A DNA stretch of 64,000 bases from Hymenobacter mucosus. GTDB taxonomy: Bacteria > Bacteroidota > Bacteroidia > Cytophagales > Hymenobacteraceae. The first letter of the stretch is position 1. The number at the start of each line of letters is the position of its first letter. This document shows, one piece after another, positions 16,722-24,739 of the stretch. Made by a program: the position numbers and the translations under genes. Below the pieces are notes generated by a model. The model did no database searches, was not told the origin of the DNA, and saw only the letters and a list, made by a program, of their open reading frames with translations. The stretch lies in assembly GCF_900188255.1 (NCBI RefSeq), contig NZ_FZNS01000012.1, forward strand, positions 1 through 64,000. Reading direction: 5' to 3'.

Positions 16722-17968
16722 GTCTAGATAGTCACATAACTGCCATGAACCCAATTTTCCCGGGCAGTGTAGACGCCGCGGGCCAGCGGGCTACCCTGGG
16801 CGTAATGGGGGGCGGCCAGCTGGGCCGCATGTTTGTGCACGCCGCCCAGCGCCTGGGGTACTTCACCGCCGTGCTGGACCCGGACGCGCAAAGCCCGGCT
16901 GGGCTGGTAAGTCACCACCATATCCAGACCAGCTACGACGACCCGGCCGGGCTGGCGCAACTGGCCCACTTGTGCCAGGCCATCACCACCGAGTTTGAAA
17001 ACGTGCCCGCCCCAACCCTGCAGACCCTGGCGCAAACCCGTCCCGTGGCGCCGGGCGCGGCCGTGGTGGGCATTGCCCAAAACCGCATCGCGGAAAAAGC
17101 CCACTTCGCGGCCTGCGCGGACCTGTCGGGGGTGAGCTGCGCGCCCTACGCGGTGCTTGAAACGCCGGCCCAGCTGCGGTCCGTGCAGGCCGAGCGGGCG
17201 GATTTGCTGCCCGGCATCCTGAAAACTGCGCGCCTGGGCTACGACGGCAAGGGCCAGGTCCGCGTCAAGACCGCCGAAGAACTGGCCGCCGCCTGGGCGG
17301 AGTTGGGCGGGGCCGCCTGCGTGCTGGAAAAGATGCTGCCGCTTACCGCTGAGTGCTCGGTGCTGGTGGCGCGCGGCTGGGACGGGCAAGTCGTCAGCTT
17401 CGCCCCACAACGCAACGTGCACGTCGATGGCATTTTGGCTGTCACCCACGCCTACGAAGGCAATATGCCTGTAGCCCTAGCCGATAGGGCTCGTGACGCT
17501 GCCATCGCCATAGCACACCATCTCGGCTATGTCGGGGTGCTGTGCGTTGAGTTTTTTGTAGTGGAAGACGGCAGCGAGCATGGAGGCCTAGTAGTCAACG
17601 AAATGGCACCGCGCCCGCATAACAGCGGCCACTACACGCTGGACGCTTGTGACGCGTCGCAGTTTGACCTGCAGGTCCATGCCATGGCGAGCTTGCCCTT
17701 GCCACAGCCGCGCCAGCATTCCCCGGCCATCATGCTAAACCTGCTGGGCGATGTGTGGTTTGACGCCGAAGGCCAACTGCATGAGCCGGACTGGCAGGCT
17801 GTGCTGAGCTTACCAGGAACGCACCTGCACCTGTACGGCAAAGCAGACGCGCGCGCAGGCCGCAAGATGGGCCACCTAACCATCACCGGTCCGGATGTTA
17901 CTAGTGTCAAAACCGTAGCGCGGCGTGCCGCCAGTCTGCTCAACTTACCAGGACAGGACGCCATCTAG
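16718..17968 (+). CDS. purK: 5-(carboxyamino)imidazole ribonucleotide synthase (ATP-grasp)
   Basis: This ATP-grasp enzyme uses ATP and bicarbonate to carboxylate AIR to N5-CAIR for PurE. Motifs are GVMGGGQLGRMF at the N-terminal Rossmann part, KTARLGYDGKGQVRV (ATP loop), and NEMAPRPHNSGHYTLDAC. The first ATG overlaps the purE stop; an ATG nine codons later (16745) is an equally good start because the conserved fold begins near residue 28. Length is 416 residues. The SPAGLVSHHHI segment is typical of beta-proteobacterial PurK rather than the Bacteroidota type. The first two thirds are very G+C-rich, while from about 17450 codon use relaxes toward that of the surrounding genes. Confidence 0.93.
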   Translation: MSLDSHITAMNPIFPGSVDAAGQRATLGVMGGGQLGRMFVHAAQRLGYFTAVLDPDAQSPAGLVSHHHIQTSYDDPAGLAQLAHLCQAITTEFENVPAPTLQTLAQTRPVAPGAAVVGIAQNRIAEKAHFAACADLSGVSCAPYAVLETPAQLRSVQAERADLLPGILKTARLGYDGKGQVRVKTAEELAAAWAELGGAACVLEKMLPLTAECSVLVARGWDGQVVSFAPQRNVHVDGILAVTHAYEGNMPVALADRARDAAIAIAHHLGYVGVLCVEFFVVEDGSEHGGLVVNEMAPRPHNSGHYTLDACDASQFDLQVHAMASLPLPQPRQHSPAIMLNLLGDVWFDAEGQLHEPDWQAVLSLPGTHLHLYGKADARAGRKMGHLTITGPDVTSVKTVARRAASLLNLPGQDAI

Positions 17969-18280
17969 CTGCCAGCGGCTGAGTATAATCGAGTCAACCA
18001 AACGATGAAGTCCTTCTTACCACACATAGAGGGGTAGATGCACTCTAAGAACAAACGGTATACTAGGGGCTTGCTTTCCGATAGATGCGCGTTTTGTATG
18101 GTAAAAAAGTCCGGTACGCCAGGGCTATCAGCACGTACTCACCGCACTCTTGGTTAATAAAATACTGAAAAACAAGCCATTGTAATCGATTGGGTAGTGC
18201 CTGTCTAGGGTTCAGCAGCCTCTTGGTTACTAAAAAAAGACACTACCATTGCTCTAAAGGAAATCATTCGGTTACGGTTT
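17969..18280. other. Intergenic region after purK
   Basis: No gene, RNA or convincing terminator was seen in these 312 bases. An A run at 18231-18238 is unremarkable. The inverted repeat before the Crp-family gene begins at its right end. Confidence 0.4.
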
Positions 18281-18325
18281 GCCTATGTTAGCGGGGTAGT
18301 AGAATAGTACCCCGCTAACATAGGC
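18281..18325. repeat. 18-bp inverted repeat with 9-base loop abutting a regulator start codon
   Basis: GCCTATGTTAGCGGGGTA at 18281-18298 is the exact reverse complement of 18308-18325. The right arm ends three bases before the ATG of the Crp-family gene. It may act as an operator for autoregulation, as a hairpin that hides the ribosome-binding site, or as a terminator for upstream transcription; no T run follows. Confidence 0.8.
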
Positions 18326-18328
18326 TCT

Positions 18329-18919
18329 ATGCACCCGCTGCGCGCGTATCTCCACCGCTTCATTCCTAAGCTAACGGACGCTGACTGGCAACCGCTGGCT
18401 GAGGCTTTACGCCCGCGCCACTTGGCTCGCGGTGAGCATTTTGTGCACGCTGGTGAGTACCGCCCTGAGTTAGCAATGCTGCTCAGCGGCGCTTGCCGCC
18501 TCTACTACTCCCGCCCTGATGGAGAGGAACGTACCACCTTTTTCTTCTTCGAGAACCACCTGCTGGCGGACTACGCCGGTTGTTTGACGGGCCAACCTAG
18601 CAAGCTGAGCATTCAGGCCCTAACCGATACGGAGTTGGTTGTTTTTGATTACGCAGTGTTGCGCCAACTCTACGATGAGCGGCCGGTCTACGAGCGGTTT
18701 GGGCGTTTACTGGCCGAATATCTCCTGCTTGGCACCGATGCCCGCCTAGTCGAGCAGCTGTTACTTTCGCCCGAAGAGCGCTACCGTGCGTTATTAATCA
18801 GCGGCAAAACCAAGATTCTAGAACGCATTCCTCAGCATTTGGTCGCCAACTACCTCGGTGTCACGCCCGTTTCGCTGAGCCGGATCAGGGGGCGAGTGGC
18901 GCGCCATGCGGGCAAATAA
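18329..18919 (+). CDS. Crp/Fnr-family transcriptional regulator
   Basis: The 196-residue protein has a cyclic-nucleotide-binding-type barrel (about residues 15-125, with LARGEHFVHAGEYRPELAMLLSGACRLYY) and a C-terminal helix-turn-helix (IPQHLVANYLGVTPVSLSRIRGRV). No four-cysteine iron-sulfur pattern of the FNR type is present. The cAMP contact residues (RPxE-type GELA..RS/T) are not clear, so the ligand is unknown. An 18-bp inverted repeat lies directly before the start codon and is a candidate site for its own repression. The next gene, a DUF4260 membrane protein 124 bases on, is a possible target, as such pairs are frequent in Bacteroidota. Confidence 0.85.
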   Translation: MHPLRAYLHRFIPKLTDADWQPLAEALRPRHLARGEHFVHAGEYRPELAMLLSGACRLYYSRPDGEERTTFFFFENHLLADYAGCLTGQPSKLSIQALTDTELVVFDYAVLRQLYDERPVYERFGRLLAEYLLLGTDARLVEQLLLSPEERYRALLISGKTKILERIPQHLVANYLGVTPVSLSRIRGRVARHAGK

Positions 18920-19042
18920 AGCAAGAGCCACAACTGTGCATGCCGCACACTGCATTTCTTAACTTTTGTTATCGTTGCGTGGGGCCGAATAGGCGGAAGT
19001 TTGGGGTAGGTATAACGCTCACCTCATTCACCCCCTTCTCAT

Positions 19043-19405
19043 ATGAAAACGCTGCTGAAAACAGAAGAACTAGCCGAAGCTTTCTTAGCCCTAGTTGTCT
19101 TTGCCTCCCTGCCCTATGCTTGGTGGGTGCTACCAGCTACCTTCCTACTCCCCGACCTTAGCATGATCGGCTACGTGGCCGGCCCGCGCGTGGGCGCATT
19201 CTGTTACAACGTTGCTCACCATAAGGCACTGGCGGTGGTAGGAGTACTAGGATGGTGGCTAGGGCTACCCGTGCTGATGCTAGCAGGCACAGTACTCCTC
19301 TTCCACAGCGCCTTCGACCGGATGCTGGGCTATGGCCTTAAGTACATGACAGGCTTTCAGGATACACATTTAGGGCGTGTAGGAACAAGTCAGGCAAAGC
19401 ACTAG
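19043..19405 (+). CDS. DUF4260 family membrane protein
   Basis: The 120-residue product has about four hydrophobic spans (around residues 12-30, 35-48, 64-82 and 83-100) and the family ending FDRMLGYGLKYMTGFQDTHLG. The ATG at 19043 is preceded by a purine-poor leader, but the match to family length supports it. DUF4260 proteins are small inner-membrane proteins of unknown function. It follows a Crp-family regulator on the same strand. Confidence 0.8.
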   Translation: MKTLLKTEELAEAFLALVVFASLPYAWWVLPATFLLPDLSMIGYVAGPRVGAFCYNVAHHKALAVVGVLGWWLGLPVLMLAGTVLLFHSAFDRMLGYGLKYMTGFQDTHLGRVGTSQAKH

Positions 19406-19746
19406 CCAAACTTTGTAGAGAATAGATAGGCTCGGTGGTAGCAATTGTACTTATAGGATAACGTAGGTCGGAAAGTTGTAGTCGCCGAGTACTAATTCAA
19501 TCAGTGCCACTAAGTTGGTTGCCCGGTTTAGATTTGTGGGGTGCGAGCTATTTCGGCTTTATAGCATCAGGGCTTAACACTGTTGATGCTAGTAATTGGG
19601 GTTGGCGGTTAGCTATGGCGTAGTAGGTATCCTGACGTATTCTAGTAAGGTTTTCTACAGAAAAAGGTGGGTAACTTGGTGCTGTTCTTATGCTGCCATA
19701 CGCTGGCTGTTTGTAGCCGACGGGCGCCCGTACTCGCTTTATACTG
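19406..19746. other. Intergenic region with one promoter-like element
   Basis: TAGATTTG at 19529-19536 matches the Bacteroidota -7 box and could have served the decayed regulator gene that starts at 19747. No gene or structured RNA was seen. Confidence 0.35.
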
Positions 19747-20367
19747 ATGAACAGGTTTGACCGGGTCACGGCTATCCTTCTCCAACTACAAGCCAAGCGG
19801 GTAGTTAGTGGCCCTACCTTAGCCCAGCAGTTTGGTGTAAGCCTGCGCACGATTTACCGAGACTTGCGCACCTTGGAGGAAGCCACGACCCTACTCACAG
19901 CCGTACTGACGGCCCAACTAACCGATGCGCCCACGGCCCGCTTTAGTGGCGCAGCCATGGACAAAGTGCGGGCAGTACTGCGCCGCTCCGAACGGGACCA
20001 CCTAGCAACCATTGCGCCGCATGTTCAGGTCTTCGCCCCGCGCAACTAGCCCGCAGATTCAACAATCTACCAGTAATTGGTAATGGCAATAGCTACGCGC
20101 CGCCTCGTACGGCTGCACTACCAGGCGTTGGAGGCGCAGGCCCCTACTACCCGCGATATTGAGCCCAGTGGTTTGTACCTAAGTCGACACTGGCACGTGG
20201 TGGTGTATTGCCGGCTACGTCAGTCCTTTCGCGACTTCCGCCTCAACCGTATTCAACAGCTTGACTTGCGCGCCGAGGTGTATCCGGCCCGACCCAAAAC
20301 TCTGCAACAGTATTGGGCCGACGCGGCCCATCGACGGCCAACCGAGAAGGTCGTGCTCCGCTACTAG
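19747..20367 (+). pseudogene. Decayed YafY-type HTH/WYL transcriptional regulator
   Basis: The N-terminal part (MNRFDRVTAILLQLQAKRVV...) is a clear HTH_11 domain with GPTLAQQFGVSLRTIYRDLRTLEEA. It then jumps straight to TTLLTAVLTAQL, missing roughly 30 residues that family members carry there. In-frame stops follow at 20047 (TAG) and 20074 (TAA). The same frame then continues with a good WYL domain (TRRLVRLHYQALEAQAPTTRDIEPSGLYL, RQSFRDFRLNRIQQL). Two deletions and two stops make a functional product unlikely. The short N-terminal fragment (100 codons) could still be translated. A hydrolase remnant follows 38 bases later. Confidence 0.85.
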
Positions 20368-20404
20368 CTCGCGGCAGTGCTGCCCGCACTAGCGCAACAG
20401 CAAG

Positions 20405-20700
20405 GATGAGTTACTGACAAACCTGACTCTCTACTGGGCAACCGATACCATTGGTTCTTCTTTTGCCCCCTACTACCAAGGTGACCCAGTACCGCAGGGG
20501 TTAGGTACCCCAAAATTCAGGTGCCCACGGGCTTTACTACCTTCGGCCACGACTTACTGCGGGCACCCCGCCTCTTTGCCGAACGTTTCTATAACGTCCA
20601 ACAATGGACTGAAATCCCAGCGGGTGGGCACTTCCCGGCCCTTGAGGAGCCTAAGGCGCTTGCCGAGTCTCTACGAAACTTTTTCCGGCCGCTCCGGTAG
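20405..20700 (+). pseudogene. C-terminal remnant of an epoxide-hydrolase-like alpha/beta hydrolase
   Basis: Reading from 20405 gives DELLTNLTLYWATDTIGSSFAPYYQGD, then after one frameshift near 20516-20522 the sequence continues VPTGFTTFGHDLLRAPRLFAERFYN, followed by WTEIPAGGHFPALEEP and a C-terminal LAESLRNFFRPLR before TAG. This order is that of the C-terminal third of epoxide hydrolases, including the catalytic-histidine region GGHFPALEEP. The N-terminal two thirds, with the nucleophile, are absent. It is therefore a fragment, decayed along with the regulator next to it. Confidence 0.8.
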
Positions 20701-20757
20701 CGCTGGCCATGTGCGCCGGTGCAGCAACCAGCATGCTACCGAGTTAACAGTAAGCTA

Positions 20758-23592
20758 TTAGGCGGTGAGTGGCGAAGTTGCGACTAGGTCACGTTTAATC
20801 TGCTGCATAACTTCGTCTAACTGCTGCGTAATACAGGCTGTCAGGGCAGTGAGGGGCTCCAACTGAAACTCACCCTGCCATTGATCGAGCTCCGTGACGG
20901 CAGGAAGCAGATGATGCATCCGCAGGTGGGACAGACTGGGCCGGAGGGTGTGCGCCGCACTTTTCAGCCGAACGACATCCTGCTCTTGCAGCCCCTGGGC
21001 TAGGTCTTGGAGAATCTCTTCGCTGCTTTCCACGAAGGTTTCCAGGATAAAAGCCACGAAGCTTTGGTCGCCCTGACCTACTGCTAGTAACTCATCCACC
21101 TGGTACAGCGCGGGGGGTGGGGGAATAATAGGGGCAACTGCTCCTACTATTGCCCCAACCCCTGCGGCGTGGGGTACCACCCATTCACTTACGATCTGTA
21201 GCAATTCGGCTTCCTGAAATGGCTTTGCGAGGTAGCCGTTCATGCCCGCCGCCAAGCATTTCTCCCGCTCCCCTTTGATGGCATTGGCCGTGAGAGCCAC
21301 AATGGGCGTGGTAAGCTGCAGTTGCTGGCGTAGCGCCGCCGTAGCCCCATACCCATCCAACACGGGCATTTGGATATCCATCAAAATCAGGTCGAAGGTT
21401 TGCTCCTGGGCCAGTGCCACGGCCTGCTCACCGTGTTCTGCCTCGGTTACTTGCACCTGCGCCTGCTGCAAGAAGGTCTTGGCTATCTGACGGTTGAAGC
21501 GGTTGTCCTCTACTAACAGTACCTGTTTGTGGCGCAGGTGCTGCCGCAGCGGGCTATCCTCAGTCAGCAACACCTGCGGCAGCAAGTCTTGATCTCCGCC
21601 AATGGGTAGGCGCAACGTAAACTGCGTAACCGTACCCCGGTGCTTTTCGCTTTCCAGTTGCATGTCGCCGCCCATAAGCTTCACTAGGTTGCGGCAAATA
21701 GGCAAACCCAGACCCGTACCACCAAACTTGCGCGTTACAGAAGCATCCTCCTGGCTAAACTCCTGAAAGATGTGCGCCAGAAAGGCTGGTTCAATGCCCA
21801 CACCCGTATCGGTTACCCGAAACAGAACATCTACCGAGCTATGGGGCGCGTCGGCGGCCAGCTCGCACGAAATAACTACCTCCCCTTTTTCAGTAAACTT
21901 AATGGCGTTGCCGGCCAGGTTTAGTAAAACCTGTGTAACGCGGTATGGGTCGCCGAGCAGTACGGGAGGAAGACCCGGCCCCGCTTCGGCCCGCAGACAT
22001 AACCCTTTTTCCTCAGCCTTGTAGTGAAGGGTTTGCTTTACCTGCGTCAGCAACTGAGCCGGATCGAAACCGACTTGCTCCAGTACCATCTTGCCTGCTT
22101 CTAGCTTGGAGAGGTCCAGAATATCATTGATGATGACCAGCAGGTTGTCGGCCGAGGTGGTAATGGCTTGCTGATAACTGGTCTGAATTGGTGTAAGCGG
22201 CGTTTTAGCCAGCAATTGACTCATGCCCAGAATGGCGTTCATGGGCGTGCGGATTTCATGGCTCATATTGGCCAGGAAAATCTCGCGTGCCCGCACCGCC
22301 GACTCGGCCGCTAGCTTGGCGTGGCGCAACGCCCGCTCCGTGGCTACTCGCTCCGTCACATCAAGGCCGTAGCCCAGAATCATGTGCAGGGAGCCATCGG
22401 GACGGAACACGGGCTGCAAACACCGGTACAAGTGACGGTCGCCATCGGGGCGCAGGAAGGTTTCCTCGTACGTTACAAGGTCTTTGTTCTGCACTGCCCG
22501 CTCTAGTTGAGCGTGACGCTCGTGGGCCATGGCAACCGGCCGTTGAGTGCGAGCAAAGTAGTCGAAGTTATCTTTACCAATTACCCACTTCCGCATTTCC
22601 GGGTCCTTGATGCCGCTGGCATTTACAAACAGGTATCGGAACTGGTCATCGAAAACGCCCACGTCACAGGGCAACTGGTCTAGCACAAACTCATAGAACG
22701 CCCGTTGGGCGGCTAACTGTTGCTCTACTTGTCGGCGCTCGGTAATGTCTACGCCCATGCCTACCATCATCCGCAACGAACCATCGGGGGCAAATACTGG
22801 CAGGAAATGCCGCTGCATGTGCTGAGGTCCGGTAGCGGTTTCCTGTACTTCTTCCCACATAACGGGGGTGCGGGTTTGCACGGCTTGCTCGAAGCTCTGC
22901 TGGCGCTGTAGGGCTAGTTCCTGGGGGCGCTGGAAGTGGGTGAAGTAAGCAAAATCATCGTGCTCGATAACCCAGTTGCGCATATCTGCGTCCCGAATGC
23001 CGTTGGTATTCACGAAACAGTAGCGGTGCTCCGTATCAAACACAGCCACTTCCACGGGCAGTTGCTGCAAAATGGTCTCGTAAAAATCACTCGGCGCGCT
23101 CGAAATCGTTTCGGAAGAGCGCGCGGCCATCAGCTTAGTTAGGTAGAGGGCAACGACGCCCTCAGCGGTAGGCGTCGCTTGAGCTACGTAGCACTGCCCG
23201 GCTACGTATACTTCCTGCTGCTGAGAAGTATTGGTGCGAAGAGCAGCTTGGGCCAAGGCCTGCAAGGGGCCTTGGTGCCAGGCAAGTTCTTCCCCAGCCT
23301 GAGCGGCTACGGTAGTAGCGGCATCGTTGGCGTATTGCACCTGCCCATCGGCCGAAAGCTGCACTACTGGCTGCGGGTGCTGCGCAAGCAGCCTGGAGGC
23401 CGGGTCAGCTTGAAGAAGGGAAGGGCTACTTTCGACTACTGCGCCCGACAAGCTCGCAAGCTGCGCCTGCGCAGTAGCTAGCTGTAGTTGCAGGGCGGTT
23501 ATGTAGTCTTGAGCCCAAGTACGCCACGCCTGCTCGTCGGCGGGAGGGGCAACTGAAGGGTCATGAAAACCAAGCGGCACAGGAGCAGCCAT
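20758..23592 (-). CDS. Hybrid sensor histidine kinase with three PAS domains, receiver and HPt
   Basis: The 944-residue cytoplasmic protein has no membrane span. In order: a coiled N-terminus (about residues 20-55), a PAS-like domain (65-155), two further PAS domains (170-290 and 295-415) that resemble each other closely, HisKA with the phospho-accepting His in FLANMSHEIRTPMNAILGM, a HATPase (NLAGNAIKFTE, TDTGVGIE, FGGTGLGL), a receiver (VLLVEDNRFNRQ, LILMDIQMPVLDGYG) and an HPt domain with AHTLRPS. All catalytic elements are intact, so it should run a His-Asp-His relay. No cognate output regulator is adjacent. It ends 58 bases from a decayed hydrolase gene. Confidence 0.93.
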   Translation of the reverse strand: MAAPVPLGFHDPSVAPPADEQAWRTWAQDYITALQLQLATAQAQLASLSGAVVESSPSLLQADPASRLLAQHPQPVVQLSADGQVQYANDAATTVAAQAGEELAWHQGPLQALAQAALRTNTSQQQEVYVAGQCYVAQATPTAEGVVALYLTKLMAARSSETISSAPSDFYETILQQLPVEVAVFDTEHRYCFVNTNGIRDADMRNWVIEHDDFAYFTHFQRPQELALQRQQSFEQAVQTRTPVMWEEVQETATGPQHMQRHFLPVFAPDGSLRMMVGMGVDITERRQVEQQLAAQRAFYEFVLDQLPCDVGVFDDQFRYLFVNASGIKDPEMRKWVIGKDNFDYFARTQRPVAMAHERHAQLERAVQNKDLVTYEETFLRPDGDRHLYRCLQPVFRPDGSLHMILGYGLDVTERVATERALRHAKLAAESAVRAREIFLANMSHEIRTPMNAILGMSQLLAKTPLTPIQTSYQQAITTSADNLLVIINDILDLSKLEAGKMVLEQVGFDPAQLLTQVKQTLHYKAEEKGLCLRAEAGPGLPPVLLGDPYRVTQVLLNLAGNAIKFTEKGEVVISCELAADAPHSSVDVLFRVTDTGVGIEPAFLAHIFQEFSQEDASVTRKFGGTGLGLPICRNLVKLMGGDMQLESEKHRGTVTQFTLRLPIGGDQDLLPQVLLTEDSPLRQHLRHKQVLLVEDNRFNRQIAKTFLQQAQVQVTEAEHGEQAVALAQEQTFDLILMDIQMPVLDGYGATAALRQQLQLTTPIVALTANAIKGEREKCLAAGMNGYLAKPFQEAELLQIVSEWVVPHAAGVGAIVGAVAPIIPPPPALYQVDELLAVGQGDQSFVAFILETFVESSEEILQDLAQGLQEQDVVRLKSAAHTLRPSLSHLRMHHLLPAVTELDQWQGEFQLEPLTALTACITQQLDEVMQQIKRDLVATSPLTA

Positions 23593-23622
23593 CTAGTATA
23601 ATTACACACGGTGATGATGCAG

Positions 23623-23630
23623 CAAATGTA
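23623..23630 (-). promoter_or_regulatory. Candidate promoter -7 element for the hybrid kinase
   Basis: Read on the minus strand, this is TACATTTG, a match to TAnnTTTG, 31 bases before the kinase start codon. Confidence 0.5.
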
Positions 23631-24070
23631 ACTAATCTGTGACGCGCTATACTATTGCCAACAGATGAATAGTTTTATAATAACTTTGATTATTTTAATA
23701 TGGTCCTTTGTATTATACTTTTTATTTAAATTAAAACATCTACTATGAACTTGTTCTTATTAAAATTGTCATATTTTATGCTGTTTCAATCCGATAAATT
23801 TACTTATTATCATACGGCTGTTTAATTAGAACAAAAACAGGTACTAGGCTATAAGCTAATATCACCGTAGGGAGCTATTACCAGCCTATACAATGCCCCT
23901 TCTAGCCTTACCCCCTAAGCGGTTCTGCCAGCATCAGCGGCTGAACTCAATTATAGTTATTCATGCTAGTCAACTCTCCTAACAGAGCGTCTTATGGTGG
24001 TCTTAAGTAAGCTCGAAAAAGAGTGTTACCAGCTTACTATCATGAGATAAAGGCTTGTCTAAAATAAAAA
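23631..24070. other. AT-rich intergenic region
   Basis: The segment from about 23660 to 23830 is very rich in A and T compared with the genes around it. No gene, RNA or repeat was recognised. It separates the divergent kinase and SAM-riboswitch-controlled transcription units. Confidence 0.4.
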
Positions 24071-24103
24071 TTTGGATTTTAGAAAAATGCGCTGGTACAT
24101 TTG
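24071..24103 (+). promoter_or_regulatory. Bacteroidota promoter (TTTG, 21-base spacer, TACATTTG)
   Basis: TTTG at 24071-24074 and TACATTTG at 24096-24103 fit the -33 and -7 boxes of Bacteroidota sigma-A at near-ideal spacing. Transcription would start about 24109, just ahead of the SAM riboswitch. This is the best promoter match in the window. Confidence 0.7.
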
Positions 24104-24131
24104 CAACATCAATTCTTTCCCCCACAAAGGA

Positions 24132-24229
24132 TTGTTTTTATACAGAGGCGCGGAGAGACAGGCTCGATGAACCGCCGACAACCCCCGGAACATCCGGAAC
24201 GGTGCCAAGTCCTGACCATATAAAAACAA
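24132..24229 (+). promoter_or_regulatory. SAM riboswitch, SAM-I/SAM-IV clan (S-box leader)
   Basis: The 98-base element carries the conserved S-box core in order: AGAGGCGCGGAGAGACAG, GGCTCGATGAACCGCC, GACAACC, then GGTGCCAAGTCC. Closing stem P1 pairs TTGTTTTTATA (24132-24142) with TATAAAAACAA (24219-24229), 11 bp with no mismatch. P2 pairs GGCG with CGCC, with GAG/CTC inside, and P3 pairs CCGG with CCGG across AACAT. There is no obvious P4 hairpin between the core and P1, so it may be one of the smaller SAM-I/IV variants. SAM binding would normally turn the downstream genes off. It sits behind a good promoter and before a SusC-SusD-M14 operon. Confidence 0.8.
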
Positions 24230-24236
24230 CAAAGCC

Positions 24237-24353
24237 GTGAAGCCCTTCACCAGCACCACCGTTAGTATCCGCCGCCACATCGCTTCGCAGCACGGCTGTT
24301 ATGGCATGATGCGGGGCCCCGTCTGTATGCGGACGGTGAGCCGGGGCTGCTAA
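24237..24353 (+). CDS. Possible 38-residue leader peptide after the SAM riboswitch
   Basis: A GTG-initiated frame begins 8 bases after the riboswitch and codes for 38 residues, including RRHIASQHGCYGMMR and PVCMRTVSRGC: three Met after the start, three Cys and two His. The coding strand also forms competing hairpins in its 3' half (CCGTC with GACGG, GCCCCG with CGGGGC), followed at 24355 onward by a GCGAA/TTCGC hairpin and a pyrimidine run. It might be a sulfur-amino-acid-sensing leader or chance. I cannot match it to a named family. No strong ribosome-binding site is visible. Confidence 0.4.
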   Translation: MKPFTSTTVSIRRHIASQHGCYGMMRGPVCMRTVSRGC

Positions 24354-24739
24354 GGTGCGAAGCGGATTCGCTTTCCTTTCTTCCCGCCTCACCAGGCATC
24401 ATAGGTCCCGTTTCTGGGCCCTTCGCCAGCTTTTCAGTGCCAACTCGCCCGGCCAATGGGTGAACTATGGTCAGTTGGCAGCTTAGTCTGAGCTTACTGC
24501 TACTTCTTGCCTAAGCCCTGCCTCCCATTCCCGGAGCAGGCTTGGTGGTCTCTCCGAGCACATTCTGCCCATTCCGCCGCGGTGTAATCACTCGGTGGCG
24601 CTGGCCAGTGTGCCCCGGATCTTGGTAGCAGCCAAGAACTTCTGACCTATGGCTTCCGGCTTTGCTATCTACGCGCAATTGGCCTTCTGGCCTCCTGGCA
24701 GCGCATTTCTGCTATCCTCCTCTTCCCATTTTTCTGCTT
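24354..24739 (+). other. Long 5' leader before susC
   Basis: Untranslated by current evidence. The first part has a hairpin (GCGAA with TTCGC, about 24356-24375) followed by TTTCCTTTCTT, a possible weak terminator belonging to the riboswitch expression platform. The remainder shows no further signal. An upstream in-frame ATG at 24662 would extend SusC by 26 residues but gives no signal peptide. Confidence 0.4.

Noticed and set aside
16724..17449. 241-codon minus-strand frame over purK
   Set aside because: Antisense to purK; no recognisable motif.
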